Of a stretch of DNA of 64,000 nucleotides, positions 1 to 11,800 are shown piece by piece (positions within the stretch are counted from its first letter, which is position 1; each line of letters opens with the position of its first letter). The position numbers and the translations under genes are program-made. The stretch spans positions 3,286,001 to 3,350,000 of the forward strand of contig NC_070572.1 in NCBI RefSeq assembly GCF_026914185.1. The letters run 5' to 3'. The notes beneath the pieces were generated by a model. It worked only from the letters and a program-made list of their open reading frames with translations. It was not told where the DNA came from and searched no databases. Origin of the DNA: Puccinia triticina. Lineage: Eukaryota > Basidiomycota > Pucciniomycetes > Pucciniales > Pucciniaceae.

Positions 1-386
1 AGGTGCATCGGAAACTCGTTGAAGGGCACAAGCACACGGGTTTTTGTATGGATGTGAAGAGCCAGAGACCAGAAGACATCTTTATAAGTATTACGCAGCA
101 CCTCAATAACCACACAGACACACACACTTCTTTCTTTTGTTTTTTGATAAAAAGGATGATCCGGGAGAAGACAAGAGATGAAAAGAGCAGCCAACATGCA
201 TGTATGTAAGATTCACTTGCTGAGAGAGAGAGAGAGATGTATATCTATGGGATCTTGTTTTGAGGAGACACTATCGATCAATCAATGATATATATACAAA
301 GAAACCAAGCGCAGCTCTTCTCTCTCTCGAGAAAGAAATTATTTATAAAGAAAGAGAGAAGAGGAAAGAGAGAAAGGGGGGAGGGG
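1..386. other. 3' flank of the HAC1-type gene, low complexity
   Basis: No supportable gene. The stretch has a short GA microsatellite near 222-236 and purine-rich low-complexity sequence near 325-400. It lies directly downstream of the minus-strand HAC1-type gene and probably contains its 3' UTR. The short plus-strand ORFs here show no domain and look like shadows. Confidence 0.5.
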
Positions 387-2312
387 TTAGGAGAGATAGA
401 GATGGTTGCGGTCGTGGCCTTCGAACTCGGTCTCGAAGAGCGCCTGGAGCTGGCTGTGATGGGCGGCGAAGTTCGAGCGTAAGGGGTCGGTATCGGGGGC
501 GGTGGTCAGCCCCATCCGGAGCAGGCCGGGCGAAGGAGGGGACGCGGAAAGCGGGGGGTGGGTGAGAGTAGACGCGGAGGGGGGGCGGGGGTGCTTGGGG
601 TCGATAGGGAAGCCGAAGATGCCCCAGTCGTCGAGCTTGAAGAGGTCTTCTTGGTCGGGATGATGGCGGTGGAGGAGGAAGGGGTCGGGACAGGAGGGGC
701 GCTCGTCGGGCGCGGGCCCACCGTCGGCCTCGTCCTGCTCTCCCAGGCCACCCAACACGAGATCAAGCAACAGGCCATGATGGCCGTCTCCGCCGAGGTC
801 CGTCGGCCCAGCCAGCCGGGCCCAGCCCTCAGAAGGAGGAGGAAGAGGGCCGGGAGGAGGGGCTGGCAGGCCGGGGCGGCGGAGGAGACGGCCATCAGCG
901 GGCGACACAGCGTGCTCACCGGGGAGACGCAGGGCGCTCTGCGGGAGCTGTCCGGCCGGGCCGTCCGACCCGCCGACCCACCGTTCCGCTGCAGGGAATC
1001 CTCGCGTGCTACGAGGCGGGGGTGGGGGGCGGGGGGGACGGGGTGTGCGGCGGGGGACAGCGCCGACAGGGCCCGCTCCGCGGGAGCCTGTGGTTGCTGA
1101 TCAGGTGGAGGAGTCTCTGGTCGAGTGGGAGCGAGGGTCGGAGGGCGGGGGTCGCTCGGCGAGCCGGATGGGCTCGGCCACGTTCCTTGGTTCCATCGTG
1201 TATCATCCATCGCGGCCATCGTCATCATCGTCTCGAATCGGTCGTCGTCATGCGAGGAGTCTCGGTGTTCCTTGCTCGTCGGGCGATCGGTGGTGGGCGA
1301 GCTGCTCGGCGAGGGCGCGGGGCGGTCGAGGAGGAGCGAGTCCCAGTCCATGGACAGCTGGCTGAGCTCGTCGGGATGATGATGGTGGTGGTGGTGGTGG
1401 TGGTAGTAGGTCGGGGTGGGTTGGGGGAGGTGGTCGGAGGGGGAGAGGAGCTGGGCGGGGGACGGGGAGTGGAGGGACTTGTCGATCTCGTCGTCTTTCA
1501 GGATCATCTCGATCATCCCTTGGTCGATCTCGATGGCGGGCGAGGAGCCTTGGGGGCGGTGCTCGTCCGGGGCGCTGAGCGGGGGTAGCTGGGCCTTCTT
1601 GAGCTCGTAGGCGAGCTGGCTGCGGAGCTGGCTGTTCTCCTCCTCGAGCACATGGATGCGCACCTTGGAGAGATACTCGGCCTGGGCGGGGGAGATCGTC
1701 GGGGAGGGGTGGTGGTCGGCGGTCCTGTTGAGCTGGGGGTCGATCTTCTTGTCCGTCTCTGGGGACGGGGATGGTGCGGCCGGGCTGGGCTGGATGATCG
1801 AGGGGTCGATCGAGTCCGGCGAGAGGGCCGACCAGCTGGCGGGCTGTGGGGGGCTGGCTGGGCCGGAGGGCTTCCCGGCCGACTCGCCGGCGGCTTGCTG
1901 GCAGCACGGGCGCAGACAGGGCATCGCTGGCGGGGGCCTGGACAGGATCCGGAGCTGTTCTTCGAGCTCCCTGACCCTGTTCTCGAGCTCGGCGACATGC
2001 TCCTTCTTGCGGTCCCTGGAGGCCTGGGCAGCAGCTGGAGGGGGGGAGAGGGTGTCAGTGCGGGTGGGTGGGTGTCTCTGGTGTGGTGGGTTCGGACTGA
2101 CTGCGGTTGCGGATCATGCGTGCCAGCTTGCGCTCCTCCTTGGACATGCCCGGGTGGGGGCTGAAGGGGTCGAAGGGCAGCTCCTGGATGCTGGCGGGGC
2201 GGGAGATCTTGGCTGGCTTGGGGTTGTGGCCGTCGTCTGGCTTGCGCTTGGCGAGGGAGTGGTCTGAGTTGGAGGCTGAGGGGGTGGGCGAGCCACTGCG
2301 GAGGGTGGACAT
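387..2312 (-). CDS. HAC1: HAC1/XBP1-type bZIP unfolded-protein-response factor
   Basis: Model: exon 1 2312-2102, spliceosomal intron 2101-2035 (GTCAGT...CTCCAG), then 2034-387 interrupted by a predicted non-spliceosomal intron 988-939. The bZIP basic region (about residues 58-83) spans the first intron: KLARMIRNR joins AAQASRDRKK, the pattern of fungal Hac1 and animal XBP1. A leucine-rich zipper follows, and a second coiled segment (EYLSKVRIHVLEEENSQLRS) lies about 100 residues later. A nine-residue His tract and Pro/Ser-rich stretches fill the middle. Without the 50-nt removal the frame stops at 506 (579 aa). With it, codon 419 joins an acidic C-terminus containing DQEDLFKLDDWGIFGFPID and ends at 387 (602 aa). 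Known role of the family: nuclear activator of ER-stress genes, switched on by IRE1-mediated mRNA splicing (Ustilago Cib1 and Cryptococcus Hxl1 are basidiomycete examples). The start at 2312 is the first ATG in frame with the basic region. Confidence 0.9.
939..988 (-). promoter_or_regulatory. predicted IRE1-type unconventional intron in HAC1 (50 nt)
   Basis: On the coding strand the left site is CTGCAG (994-989, cut after G989) and the right site is CCGCAG (944-939, cut after G939). Both fit the CNGCAG consensus of IRE1 targets. The left site sits in an exact 7-nt loop, CTGCAGC, between TTCC and GGAA. The right site is bracketed by GCTC/GAGC, a less regular stem. Removing 50 nt moves reading from the frame ending at 506 to the frame ending at 387, and the spliced CDS is an exact multiple of three. 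There are no GT/AG ends. Family precedent: 56 nt in Cryptococcus HXL1 and 65 nt in Ustilago cib1. Confidence 0.85.
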
Positions 2313-2528
2313 GGTGAGGAGGGTAGTGGATGAAGTGGATGGGGATGAAGTCGATGGGGGTGGGATGGGGTGGATGGGGTGGGGTGGGGTGTTGATGAGA
2401 TGGTGTGGCGTTGTTGCAGCAACCACTCGGAACCAAAAACACCGAACCAAACAACAGCCAAACAATCCCATTCGATCAAACAACCCACTAAACCTGTCAG
2501 GATGACCAGCTACATACAATATAATCAC

Positions 2529-3643
2529 AAACAGCAGAGTCCAGACAAATCCACAGTCGAGAAATTCATCACTCCCACTCCAAAAGCCAAATTATCCATC
2601 ACCTGGAGCTGGCAAATAATACTCACAAGGGACTTTAACCATATGTATATCCCTATCCTCAATCCCAACTCATATAAGAAAACACCGTCGGAATCCTCAG
2701 CTGGATCAAAAGAACTATAGACCAATTGAACTGTGATTGAGAAAAATAAGCATGGTGAAATTGATCGGATCAGAACAGATAAAGGTAATAATACCAAAAA
2801 AAAAAAACAAGCAATAAAATCCAAGAAGATGAGCAGGTAGCTTGTAGATGTGAGAAACAAGCCATATAGGCCAACGTCCAGGGTGCTACACAACGCTACA
2901 GCTACAAGCACAAGTGGGCAGATATGGTAAGCCCACCTATACTCAGTGGGCTGATCAGGTTGATGAGGGAGTACATCCAACTTGGGTATTCAAATTGGAG
3001 TATGAGACTAGACAAGACAGATATCACAGTAAGGCTGGAGGTGTGCGTGAGAGGAAGAGAAAAGAAAAAAAAAAAACAGACTTCCAACAGCTACCACTCC
3101 AGAAAAGTGATCCTAATTGGCAAGATATCAAGAATCTGCAGATCCTCAGTTGGAGCCTCTGGGCTGTCTCTGGGAGTACGTAAATCAGCAGTGGCAGGGG
3201 CTACAGATTCATGACAAGCCTCTGTCTACCCAAATCATACTCAAAATATCATCAGTGGGATGGTTTGACTACCACTGCAGTCCTCAATCAAAGCATCAGG
3301 ATGACCATCACTGCAAGAAAAACCCTGGAAACTGCCATAAATTACATCCTGCCCTTTCATGCACAGTCACTGTGCATCCAACCTTGGTTGGAATAACCCT
3401 TGAGAAAGGCTTGAGTATCACCTCAAGCTTCTAGAAATGCTTACTTTGAATCCGGATACCCGCCACCTTTCTTATTCATTCCCAGAAATCCACATCCGCA
3501 CATGTGTGTCCAAACGTGGATACCCGCCCCTCAAAACCCACGTAAGACATAAAATATAAAATTTATTACTAGAGATGTAACCGCGCAGGAGGCCACTGCG
3601 GGGAATACCGCAATTGGGTCCCAAAACTCAATGCAGACATTGG
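2529..3643. other. upstream flank of HAC1, no supportable gene
   Basis: This holds the HAC1 5' flank, then AT-richer sequence. ORFs on both strands lack domains and splice support. The words GGATACCCGCC and GTGGATACCCGCCCC near 3450-3530 recur in inverted arrangement near 30780-30920, so this edge is probably repeat-derived. Confidence 0.4.
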
Positions 3644-4737
3644 GTCCCTGTCAGCGGCAGCGATACCAAGACAATAGTCTTCTAGCTACGCTGGCTGCAA
3701 GGATGAGATAGAGATTTAAGACTAAGCCCGGATGTTTCTAGAAAAACACCGGGAAGTAGAAATAGTTTTATTTTTAATACGGAGGGGCTTGACTTTAGAG
3801 AAAGTCAAGAGTATTTAAGTGCCCTCCGTTAAGATTTCAGGGCCTGTAGAACAGGGGTGGTAGAGTGCCTGAAGTAGCGGGGGCCTGTAATACAGGTTTG
3901 GTTCGCTAAAATAACCCCAGAACAGATCTTTTCTAACAAAGAATCTGAGAAAAATAAGGAAAGTTAAGCAGACTCACTAAGAAACTAGGATTTCGAGGAA
4001 GCTAGCTGAGAGTCGGCTGAAAGTTCCTTTTGCGATGAACAGCGGAATCTAGAGGGGAGGCGATGAGAAGCGTACCACCACGTAAATTCTAAGACTTCAG
4101 GCGAATCGGACAAGACAAATGGGTAAGCAGGACGAAGTTTGAGGTCGAATGTTTACTGGGAAGGTTTTGTCGGGATGTCTGAAGATGTCTCTTCTTTCTT
4201 TGGCGGAGAATAGTCTCTTTATATAGAATTCTCTATGGATCTCTTACTTCACCGTAGAGATCCAGGTCTCTAGGGATCATTCGCGACTTTCCGCGGGAGC
4301 TCATCTCTTCGTCATGACTTCTTGTCACGGAGATGAGCCCTTCTTTTTTTTAGGGAAGCTAAGATGAGCGCTTTCTATGCTACCGCGAGTCTTCTTCGTA
4401 ATGTTTTGCTTATGTCTCTTGTTTTAGCGATCATAGTCGCATGTCTCCCATTGCGAGTGTAGCAGCTTTCTTGAGCTATCTTAGTTTCAAACGTTTTTTT
4501 GTATTCTTTTGTACTTCTGTGCCTCCTTTCTTATTTTAAGGAGGCGCTATTTATTTATGTATTTTTCTCTTTATACTTAGATTTTTTATTACACATATTC
4601 CTTTTTAGAGGAATGTGCTTTTTTCTTTGGTTTTTCTATACTTGCTTTGTAACAGCATTCTAAACTCGCTTTGTAACAGTATTTTTTTTTTATGTATCTT
4701 TCAGCTAACTCTGGTACAGTAGCTAGCTGACAGTCCC
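3644..4737. mobile_element. solo LTR of a retrotransposon, with 5-bp target duplication
   Basis: The 1,084-bp element runs from 3649 (TGTCAGC) to 4732 (GCTGACA). These ends are 7-bp inverted and carry the TG...CA ends of retrotransposon LTRs. The direct repeat GTCCC flanks it at 3644-3648 and 4733-4737. It has no coding capacity, but a TATA-like TTTATATAG lies near 4216 followed by T-rich sequence, as expected of an LTR promoter if it reads on the plus strand. With both ends and the target duplication intact, it is best explained as a solo LTR left by LTR-LTR recombination. The superfamily (Gypsy or Copia) cannot be decided without the internal region. Confidence 0.85.
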
Positions 4738-5910
4738 AAGACTCAATGCGGTAAGAGATGAATTAACTGCAGAGGAGGCCATTGTGGTGATTTATATTGG
4801 CAAGTGTGGTGGAATTTCCACTTGGCAATAGTGCGCGCGGGAATGCACAAACAGCTGAGCTCAGAGTGCATTCAGTGACATAACACTGAGGATGATGTCA
4901 GGAAAGCACAATAGGAAAAGCTTACAGAAAGTCACATGCACACAGAATGCACAGATTGGATGTTATGTGGATTACGCACCACAGGATTTGGATTGGGTGG
5001 CGGACTGGAGCGGATGGGTAGGGCTGGACTGTGGCTGACCAAACACGGGGACTGATAGCAGCGGCGCGCCAGCGGGTGAGCCAGGGCAGCTGAAGCGGGT
5101 TCCACCAGCAGGTGGCACTGGTGAGAGACCAACTGGACGGGGCGGGGCAGAGGATGTGGGAGGTCAAGCATTGGAGAGGAGCAGAGCCTGGGAAAGTGAT
5201 GTGCGGAAATTGGGCGGAGGTGAAGGACTAGTGCAGGATCGGGTGGGAACAGAGGTGTTGTAAAGCTCAAAAGTGTTCCTGAGAACCTTTTGCTGAGTGC
5301 AGAAAGGGATGAATGAGGTTACCTCTGCCTTTCCTGGGTCACTAGACACTAAAACAAGCCCCCCCAATCTTAGATTGGAAGGTTTATGTAGTGATAGTGG
5401 ATGACAGCTCTGTTTATGAAACTTACGGCAGAAAACCCGTCAAAATAAGGGTTTTGGGCCCTAGTACTGTAACTGTACTGATTTAAACACTGGTAATTTA
5501 AATTACCAAACTTGTTACGTGGCAAATATGGCCACTACAAGGGTTTCACACTCTGTAACAGAGGAGGGATTAACTATGTAATTATTAATTACAGGGAATT
5601 AATTTGGCGTAAAAAGTAGGTGGTAAGCGCTTAAAATGATTGGCTGCTTGACAGAGGCGGTGGTCTTATGGCAACTACTTATAAGGATAAAGCTTTGAAT
5701 ATGCTAATAAGGGATTTTTGATGATTTAAAGGGTTTAATCCAGTGGATTTTACATGCTGGGGATGGTTTATAAGGAAAAGTGGCTACAATAGTAGCAGAG
5801 GAGAATATTCACGGCAAACTTACAGTTTATGGGTGGTGAATGGTCTGGGGGATCTTTTCCTGAGGGCCAAATAGGTCTCTATTTATAGAGGGGACCTCAG
5901 TGGGTGTAAA
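4738..5910. other. AT-rich repeat-like sequence, no supportable gene
   Basis: Minus-strand ORFs near 4930-5370 are proline/histidine-rich and lack domain or splice support. The sequence resembles decayed retroelement DNA into which the Harbinger element at 5911 inserted. I could not define its boundaries. Confidence 0.35.
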
Positions 5911-6027
5911 CACTGGAGGACTTCCCTTTGATTTACACGGCCGTGTAATGTCAGATCTGGCACTTGTAAAGCCAGATCTGACTCACCTTGTATTTTTTAG
6001 CTTTAGAAGCTTTTCCGCAGGCTTTAG

Positions 6028-7470
6028 ATGCTAGAATACCTGCCAGATTTACACCCCCAGGTATTCCAGCAACTCGGCCTCATCCGCAACACCCATCAAA
6101 TCAACTACTACCTCGACATCAGGACCACCTCATCCATCATGGAATTGGAATTCCAATTCGACCACGCTCGCAGGCGCCAGCAAGATGATGACGACGCAGC
6201 TCTGGCGATAATCTTATCATTGGGCCTCTCAGGGAAACGATTCAGCATCCGGACACTGCGAACCTACCTTACAAGAGCTGACCTTGCTGGTCACCCTTGA
6301 TTCAACAGCGCGTGGGCCCACCTGCGAGCTGTAGGGAACGATCGCGCGTACATGACAACAATGGGTGTTGATCTTCAAACATTCAAATCACTGCTGGTCC
6401 CTTTTTCATAGGCTTGGTCTTTCTCAACAATCACAAGATCAGATGTGAATGCAAACGGATTTCCTAGACCTGACAGGCGTTCCCTTGATGCCGCCGGTGG
6501 TCTGGGTCTGCTTCTACATTGGATCACCTCAACGATGCCGTGCTACAACCTCCAGCAGATCTTTTCAATCACGCCGGCTGTTTGCACTCGCGACCTACAG
6601 CACGCACGCCACTGCCTACTTTCAGTTCTCAGAGGCCTCCGAATAGCTCGAATTACTTGGCCTTCCAAGGTAGAAATGTGTCGCACATACAGTTCAATGA
6701 TTGAAAAAAAACATCCTCGCCTCAAGAACTGTTTTGGCTTCATTGATGGCTTGAATATCCCGGTGGATGTAGCTGATGATGAAGAGTAAGTTACACCCTT
6801 TGTGACGTCTTATCTGCCTGTTACTAGACATCTGATCTGGTTCTTTCTTTGCTATCATAATAGCCTTCAGAACGCATACTACAATGGCTGGACTTGCTCG
6901 CATTACTGCAGCAATATCCTAACCTTTGCACCGGACGGTACGATTATTCATGCAATCCTAAACGCTCCGGGCTCGTGGCACGACTCAAACATTGCTCAGA
7001 GACTGTACAAGAAGCTCATGGATGACACACCAGCTGGTTTCCGCAGTATCAGCGATACCGCGTTCCCACGACGCACCAACCGCCTCAAATACCGCATCTT
7101 GGCTCCGATGAAACGGGGTGACCAACTACCGACTTCTACTAGTTCGTTTGCTCAACTAAAGCTCCTCAATGAAGAAGTGGTCTCTGCCCGTCAAGCAGCA
7201 GAATGGGGAATGCGATCTGTTCAATCATCATTTGCTCGCTTGAAGCTACCTTTACCAGCATCTGACCACAAATACCGCGCAGAGGTACTCGAGCTGGCGG
7301 TTCGTTTACACCAGGTCAAGTGCCGATCCGTTGGGATCAATCAAACTCGGACGGTCTACAACAGTGCCCCTAGCGAGTTAGAGCAAATTGGTCGCCGATT
7401 TAACAATATGTTGTTTCCTGAGCAGCGACGACGTGCTCACATTAGCCGTTATTACAATGGCTGGTTATGA
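6028..7470 (+). pseudogene. PIF/Harbinger DDE transposase, two nonsense mutations
   Basis: Model: exon 6028-6785, intron 6786-6863 (GTAAGT...TAG), exon 6864-7470, 455 codons. In-frame stops interrupt it at 6298-6300 (TGA) and 6409-6411 (TAG), with otherwise continuous reading in one frame. The RNase H-like core is intact: first Asp in CFGFIDGLNIPV, the block LQNAYYNGWTCSHYCSN, second Asp in APGSWHDSNIAQ, and Glu in AAEWGMRSVQSSF. This matches the DDE_Tnp_4 (Harbinger) superfamily. The protein would cut and join element ends together with the Myb-like partner. Both stops are one C-to-T step from a sense codon (CGA, CAG). An alternative is that the stops lie in unrecognised introns, but I see no consistent splice sites. 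Confidence 0.85.
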
Positions 7471-7852
7471 GATGTTTTTTCCAAGTGTTATTAAGTGTTA
7501 TACGAAATAAAAAAGCGTTTTTGGAGCTCTTCAGCAGCGACTTGCTCACAGTAGCAAAGGTTATGATTGTTTCATTCAAAAGCGTACTATAAACAAACAT
7601 ATGATGAGATCTGTAAGCTCGGGTGGCAATGACTTTAACCCTTGAGTTCTCCGATGAACAGGACAACAAGATAAAACTGGACCACTCTGATTTGAATTGC
7701 AAAACAAATGATTGGTCCAACGTGAAGAGCAAGATCCCTAGGAGCAAACCAAAAAACAATCAGATTTGAATGAAAACTGTCAGCAAAAACCTTGGATCAA
7801 ATTTGAACCAGTCAGTCTGATTGGAGAATGCAAGATGAGGGTACGCACCTCT

Positions 7853-10347
7853 CTAGTATTGATTGTTGACTCCATGAGAGGCAGATCGGGAAGAGCCATC
7901 GCCCGCGAGGTTGCTGGCGCGTCCAAATGACTCCGCGGCTCCAGTAGCGCTGCCAGCTTGTCCAAAAGAGTCCGCTGATCCTCCGGTGAAGTCATGACGA
8001 GGGAAATTGTGCCCACAATTTTCATTCAAAGATCCATCGCAAGTGGGGATCCCGGATTTTCCAAAAGAATTCATAGCTCCACCAGCGCTTGCTTGTTCAA
8101 AAGAATCAGCCGCCGCTTGGGGGGTGTAGTCGTGCCTGCGAGTGGCATTCCAATAGCCTTCAGCAGAGAGGTTGGCCGAACGTCCAACAGGCTGCGAATG
8201 AAAGAGGGATGGGCCATTGGACATCATCTGCCACATATCAAGCTTGTTCTGCAAGGCTTGAATCTGAAATCGCTGCTCGGAAATTGTATCCTTGAGCTTG
8301 GCAACTTGGCTTTGATCACCCATACGTAACGCCACATTTTCTTGACGTAGTTTCTCGATAGTCTTGGTTGCCTCGCGAAGCTGTATGGCGTAGAACTGAG
8401 TCATCCCCGTCTCGGTTTCCTTTTTCTCGCGGGCCACCGGATCATACTACGCAGCAAGGGAAGCCTCAAGGGTAGACCCTGCTCAAGACGTGAAAGTGCT
8501 ACTACGAGAGGCCTTTGACGGACTGGACGACATCGCTGGGGCTCAAATCCCTCCACCGGCGCTTTTCTTCATGTTGGACCTGTGGGGGCCGCTCTGGGAA
8601 GGGATCGAGTCATCTGGAGACAAGGGGTCACCAGGGAAGCGTAAAGGGGGAGGCAAGGTGGCCGATGAATCCATGGAAGTGTCCGGATCATCGTTTTCAT
8701 TGTTATTTTCTTCATTCTCATTGTCATCATCACCATTGGAATCTTTTGGTGACAACTGGTGATTGACTGGCGAAGGTGGTATTGGTGCACCAACACCATT
8801 CCTATATTGATAACAGGAAAGTTGTCAATCTCAGCCTCCAATGTGAGAACTCCTTTGGGATGGGTTGGCAGTCCTTTGAGGGGGAAATAACAATATGATA
8901 ATATTCCAGCTAAGTAATACTAATGTTACGGGTGGTTTGAAAGACCTGCCCCTCTATTATACTACACAGAATTCTGACAACAAATTTATTTATTGTTGTG
9001 GCGTGACTTTATGATGGAGAAAACTTGTATGTAGTAGTCTCTATCAGACCTAGATCAGTTTTAACAAGTACAAGGTGCGTATACAACCTCTATATGGCAA
9101 GATGGGCAAAGAATATAATCAAGTGAGAATATGTTTTGTTGGGTTTTTAATGGTTTGAGCAGAGGGAAATGATGATGGAGTGTGGTATGGGATTTCTATG
9201 TTAATGTATGATGACTGTGTCTTCTGTGATGATGGCAAAATGATGACTGGTGACCACTGAGCTGGGGTGCCTGGGTGATGATGGAAAAATGGTGGGAAGA
9301 GGGCCTCCTTATATGTTCTTTTCTGAGTTATTTTTGCTGGTGAGGGCTGCACTTGAGGCATTTCTGCTGGTGGTGACCCTGTGGATTGCACTGCCTTCTG
9401 CAAGGGGTGCATGACTTAAACTGATGTTCCGCATGACAATGTGTGATTTGTACTTTTTAAGGCAAAGGCCGCCTAGGTTGGTTGCACTGCCAAAGTGGAG
9501 GCTTTCTGACCGCATGCATCAATGTAAGGTTTGCGCAAATCTGTTGAGTTGTTGAGTGGAGGCCTAGTCAATGCAGTTTCCAATGTGCCTGTTGTGTGAG
9601 GTGATCTGTAGCTAATAGTGGAGGCCTGCCTAACTAGTAAATCTAACTATACTCTTCTATATATGCATGCCTTTTATGATTTATTATATGACTTTCCACC
9701 TGGGTATGGCCTGTACTAAACCTATAATTGTAACTAACTTCTAAACTAAAAGAGCTAGCTGGGTAGTTGAAGTGAGTGACTAGGGTTAAGTTTGTATGTA
9801 GAATCTATTTCTCTAATAATATTCTATCATATGCTAGTATTGTAGGCTGTGAGTTGAGGTTTTGGCAGTTTTGTTGCATGCAACAGATCTGGATCACCAC
9901 ACCGATATCAGATATCTTGGGAAAACAAAACACTCACTCCTCGGAGTCACTCTCGTCTTCCAAGGCCTCTAATGAAGCACGGCTATCAATGAGCCTTTGG
10001 ACAGCTTTAGCCTCACGGACATGAGCTGGACATTCCGAAGAGCCTGTTGGTTTAGAGTGGTTGACCAACGCACGGAACTTGTATTTGAGTGGTTCAATCT
10101 CGCGGGTAGGTCGGTTGTTTTCAATGGCATATTTGTTGTATTGCTCCAAGACGGAAACCCAATCGTTGGCCCCCAGGGGAAGTACGGATTTAACACATTC
10201 AACTAGTTTGGTGGAGTCTTCAGCGGTGTATCCTTTGGAGCCTTTGGCACGGCCAGCACGCTTTGAACGAGGTTCGGAAGGAGCTTGTTGAGTGCTGCGA
10301 GCTTGGGAGTTTTTCTGAGTGCTAGATGGTTGGGTTGGCATTTTCAA
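7853..10347 (-). pseudogene. Harbinger Myb/SANT-like partner protein, three nonsense mutations
   Basis: Model: exon 10347-9938, large intron 9937-8802 (about 1.1 kb), exon 8801-7853, 453 codons. The N-terminal part has a basic stretch (SKRAGRAKGSKG) followed by a Myb/SANT-like helix set (YTAEDSTKLVECVKSVLPLG and NDWVSVLEQYNKYA). An acidic linker rich in Asn, Glu and Asp follows, then a coiled coil (REATKTIEKLRQENVALRMG) and a Gly/Ser/Phe-rich tail. Stops at 8543-8545 (TGA), 8483-8485 (TGA) and 8447-8449 (TAG) interrupt one otherwise open frame, each one C-to-T change from CGA or CAG. In PIF/Harbinger elements the partner binds DNA and helps transposase enter the nucleus. It is convergent with the transposase, with 380 bp between the two ends. 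Confidence 0.75.
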
Positions 10348-10549
10348 GGGATTGATTTTGGGGATTTCGAGTGGTTGAAGGAGTTCGGTGGTTGGGGCTA
10401 TGTATGTGCTGTTGGGAGGGAGTTTGATCTAGCTGCTAAAAATCTAGCCGCTGAAAAGTGCGTGTAAAACCAGGGTGTAAAAATCTGGCTTTACAAGTGC
10501 CAGATCTGACTTTACACGGCCGTGTAAATCGAAGGGAAGTCCTCCACTG

Positions 10550-11800
10550 TACAACAGTTTATTTTTATGTACTTTATTTGTTTTACTAAATCTTTGTATG
10601 TAATACTATTTTTTGGGCGCTTTATGGGGCCAATTCTTATTTATACAATTAGTACATGAAGGAATAGGAATAAGGAGGTACTTTGAGTGGGTGACCCCCC
10701 TTAATTTATGATGAGGAATCTGATTCTGAAATAATAATTTAATAATTATTATTATTTACCAGGTTATTGCAGTCTTTTGGATACTTGATGTATCTCTAAG
10801 GCTGACAGTGGAGGTGTATCAAAAGATAGCCTACTTTGAGCAGGTGGCTTAGGGGTTATGGTGATGTAGCTGATGTGTAAGTGTTGTAATGAGGTTGTAA
10901 TTTATATGTAAGGGTGTAAAACCACAATATAGAGTGGGTCTAATACTGTAGAGTGAGCAAGTATTGTAATGTTATGGGGTAAGCTGAGTGCAAGTAGTTT
11001 GCTGAGAGAAATTACAACTGGGGGGAGGAGAGCCTCCTTAAATAGAAAAGAGTGAGACATTTTAGCTCCAGGAGAACAAGAGAATGAGGGGTTTTAGCTG
11101 CCCTGAAGACTACAGTGAGGTATTTTGGCTGGTGGTTGACAGGTCACATGAGGTCATGATGTCATGTGAGGGAATTTGGCTAGTGAGAAATAGGAGGTGA
11201 GATGTTTTAGCTGGCCTGACCTGTCAACTAATGTCATCTGCAAGCTGCATGAGGGGTTTTTGCTATCTTGACACCTGCATGATGTCATCTGTCATCTGCC
11301 AGACTGCAGCCCCTGTTACACTAGTCTGCATGCACCTGCATAAGACTGCATTAGACTGCATAAGCCTGCATCAAGTGTGCATAACACTGCATGACACTGC
11401 ATGACATGTGCATAACACAATGTAATGAGTGCAGCTGATGAGGTAAAGTATATGTAAAGCGTAGAGGTAGACAAGCTGTCAGGGTGGCCCATGTAACAAA
11501 TTACATGTCCTGGGTAAGTGTGGTTCATGTAACGGATTACATGACCTGAGTATGGTGTTTTGAGTGTATGTAACTGAATAATGGTGTCTTGAAGTGGTTG
11601 TAACTTGTGATCCAGAGGGGTTTAAGGTGTGTTGTCCATGGTGTCCTGTGTAGTTTTGGCCGTAGAATCCAGTGGTGTTGCTGTATTGGGTGATTTGTGA
11701 GTGTACACATGAGAAAAAAAGGAAACTTTGAAATGGGCTAGATGGGTAACCATAAAGCATACCACAGCGTGTGTGGAGGGAAGGAAAGGGGTGGAGGCAA
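10550..11800. repeat. AT-rich repeat region with ACTGCAT-type short repeats
   Basis: No supportable gene. Between about 11300 and 11415 the words CTGCAT, ACTGCATGA and GTGCATAACAC recur many times as imperfect direct repeats. The area around 10700-11300 reads like decayed LTR-type DNA, but I could not fix terminal repeats. Confidence 0.4.

Larger units (their letters stand above)
5911..10549. mobile_element. PIF/Harbinger DNA transposon, about 4.6 kb, near-complete
   Basis: Inverted terminal repeats of about 65 bp lie at 5913-5978 and 10482-10547, with only two or three mismatches. Each carries TTCC(C)TT(T/C)GATTTACACGG and an inner palindrome around TTACACGGCCGTGTAA. Inside are two convergent genes: a DDE transposase on the plus strand and a Myb/SANT-like protein on the minus strand, the standard two-gene design of PIF/Harbinger elements. 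A 3-bp TA-rich target duplication is expected for the family. I could not identify one with certainty (TAA on the left, TAC on the right at one possible boundary). Both genes carry nonsense changes, so this copy is probably non-autonomous now, but the well-matched inverted repeats suggest fairly recent insertion. Confidence 0.85.

Noticed and set aside
387..908. Separate 173-aa minus-strand gene
   Set aside because: It has no ATG start of its own and is reached in frame from the HAC1 zipper by removing the predicted 50-nt intron, so I treat it as the spliced C-terminus.
2525..2980. 151-aa hydrophobic minus-strand ORF upstream of HAC1
   Set aside because: No domain, signal peptide logic or splice support. 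Composition fits random AT-rich sequence.
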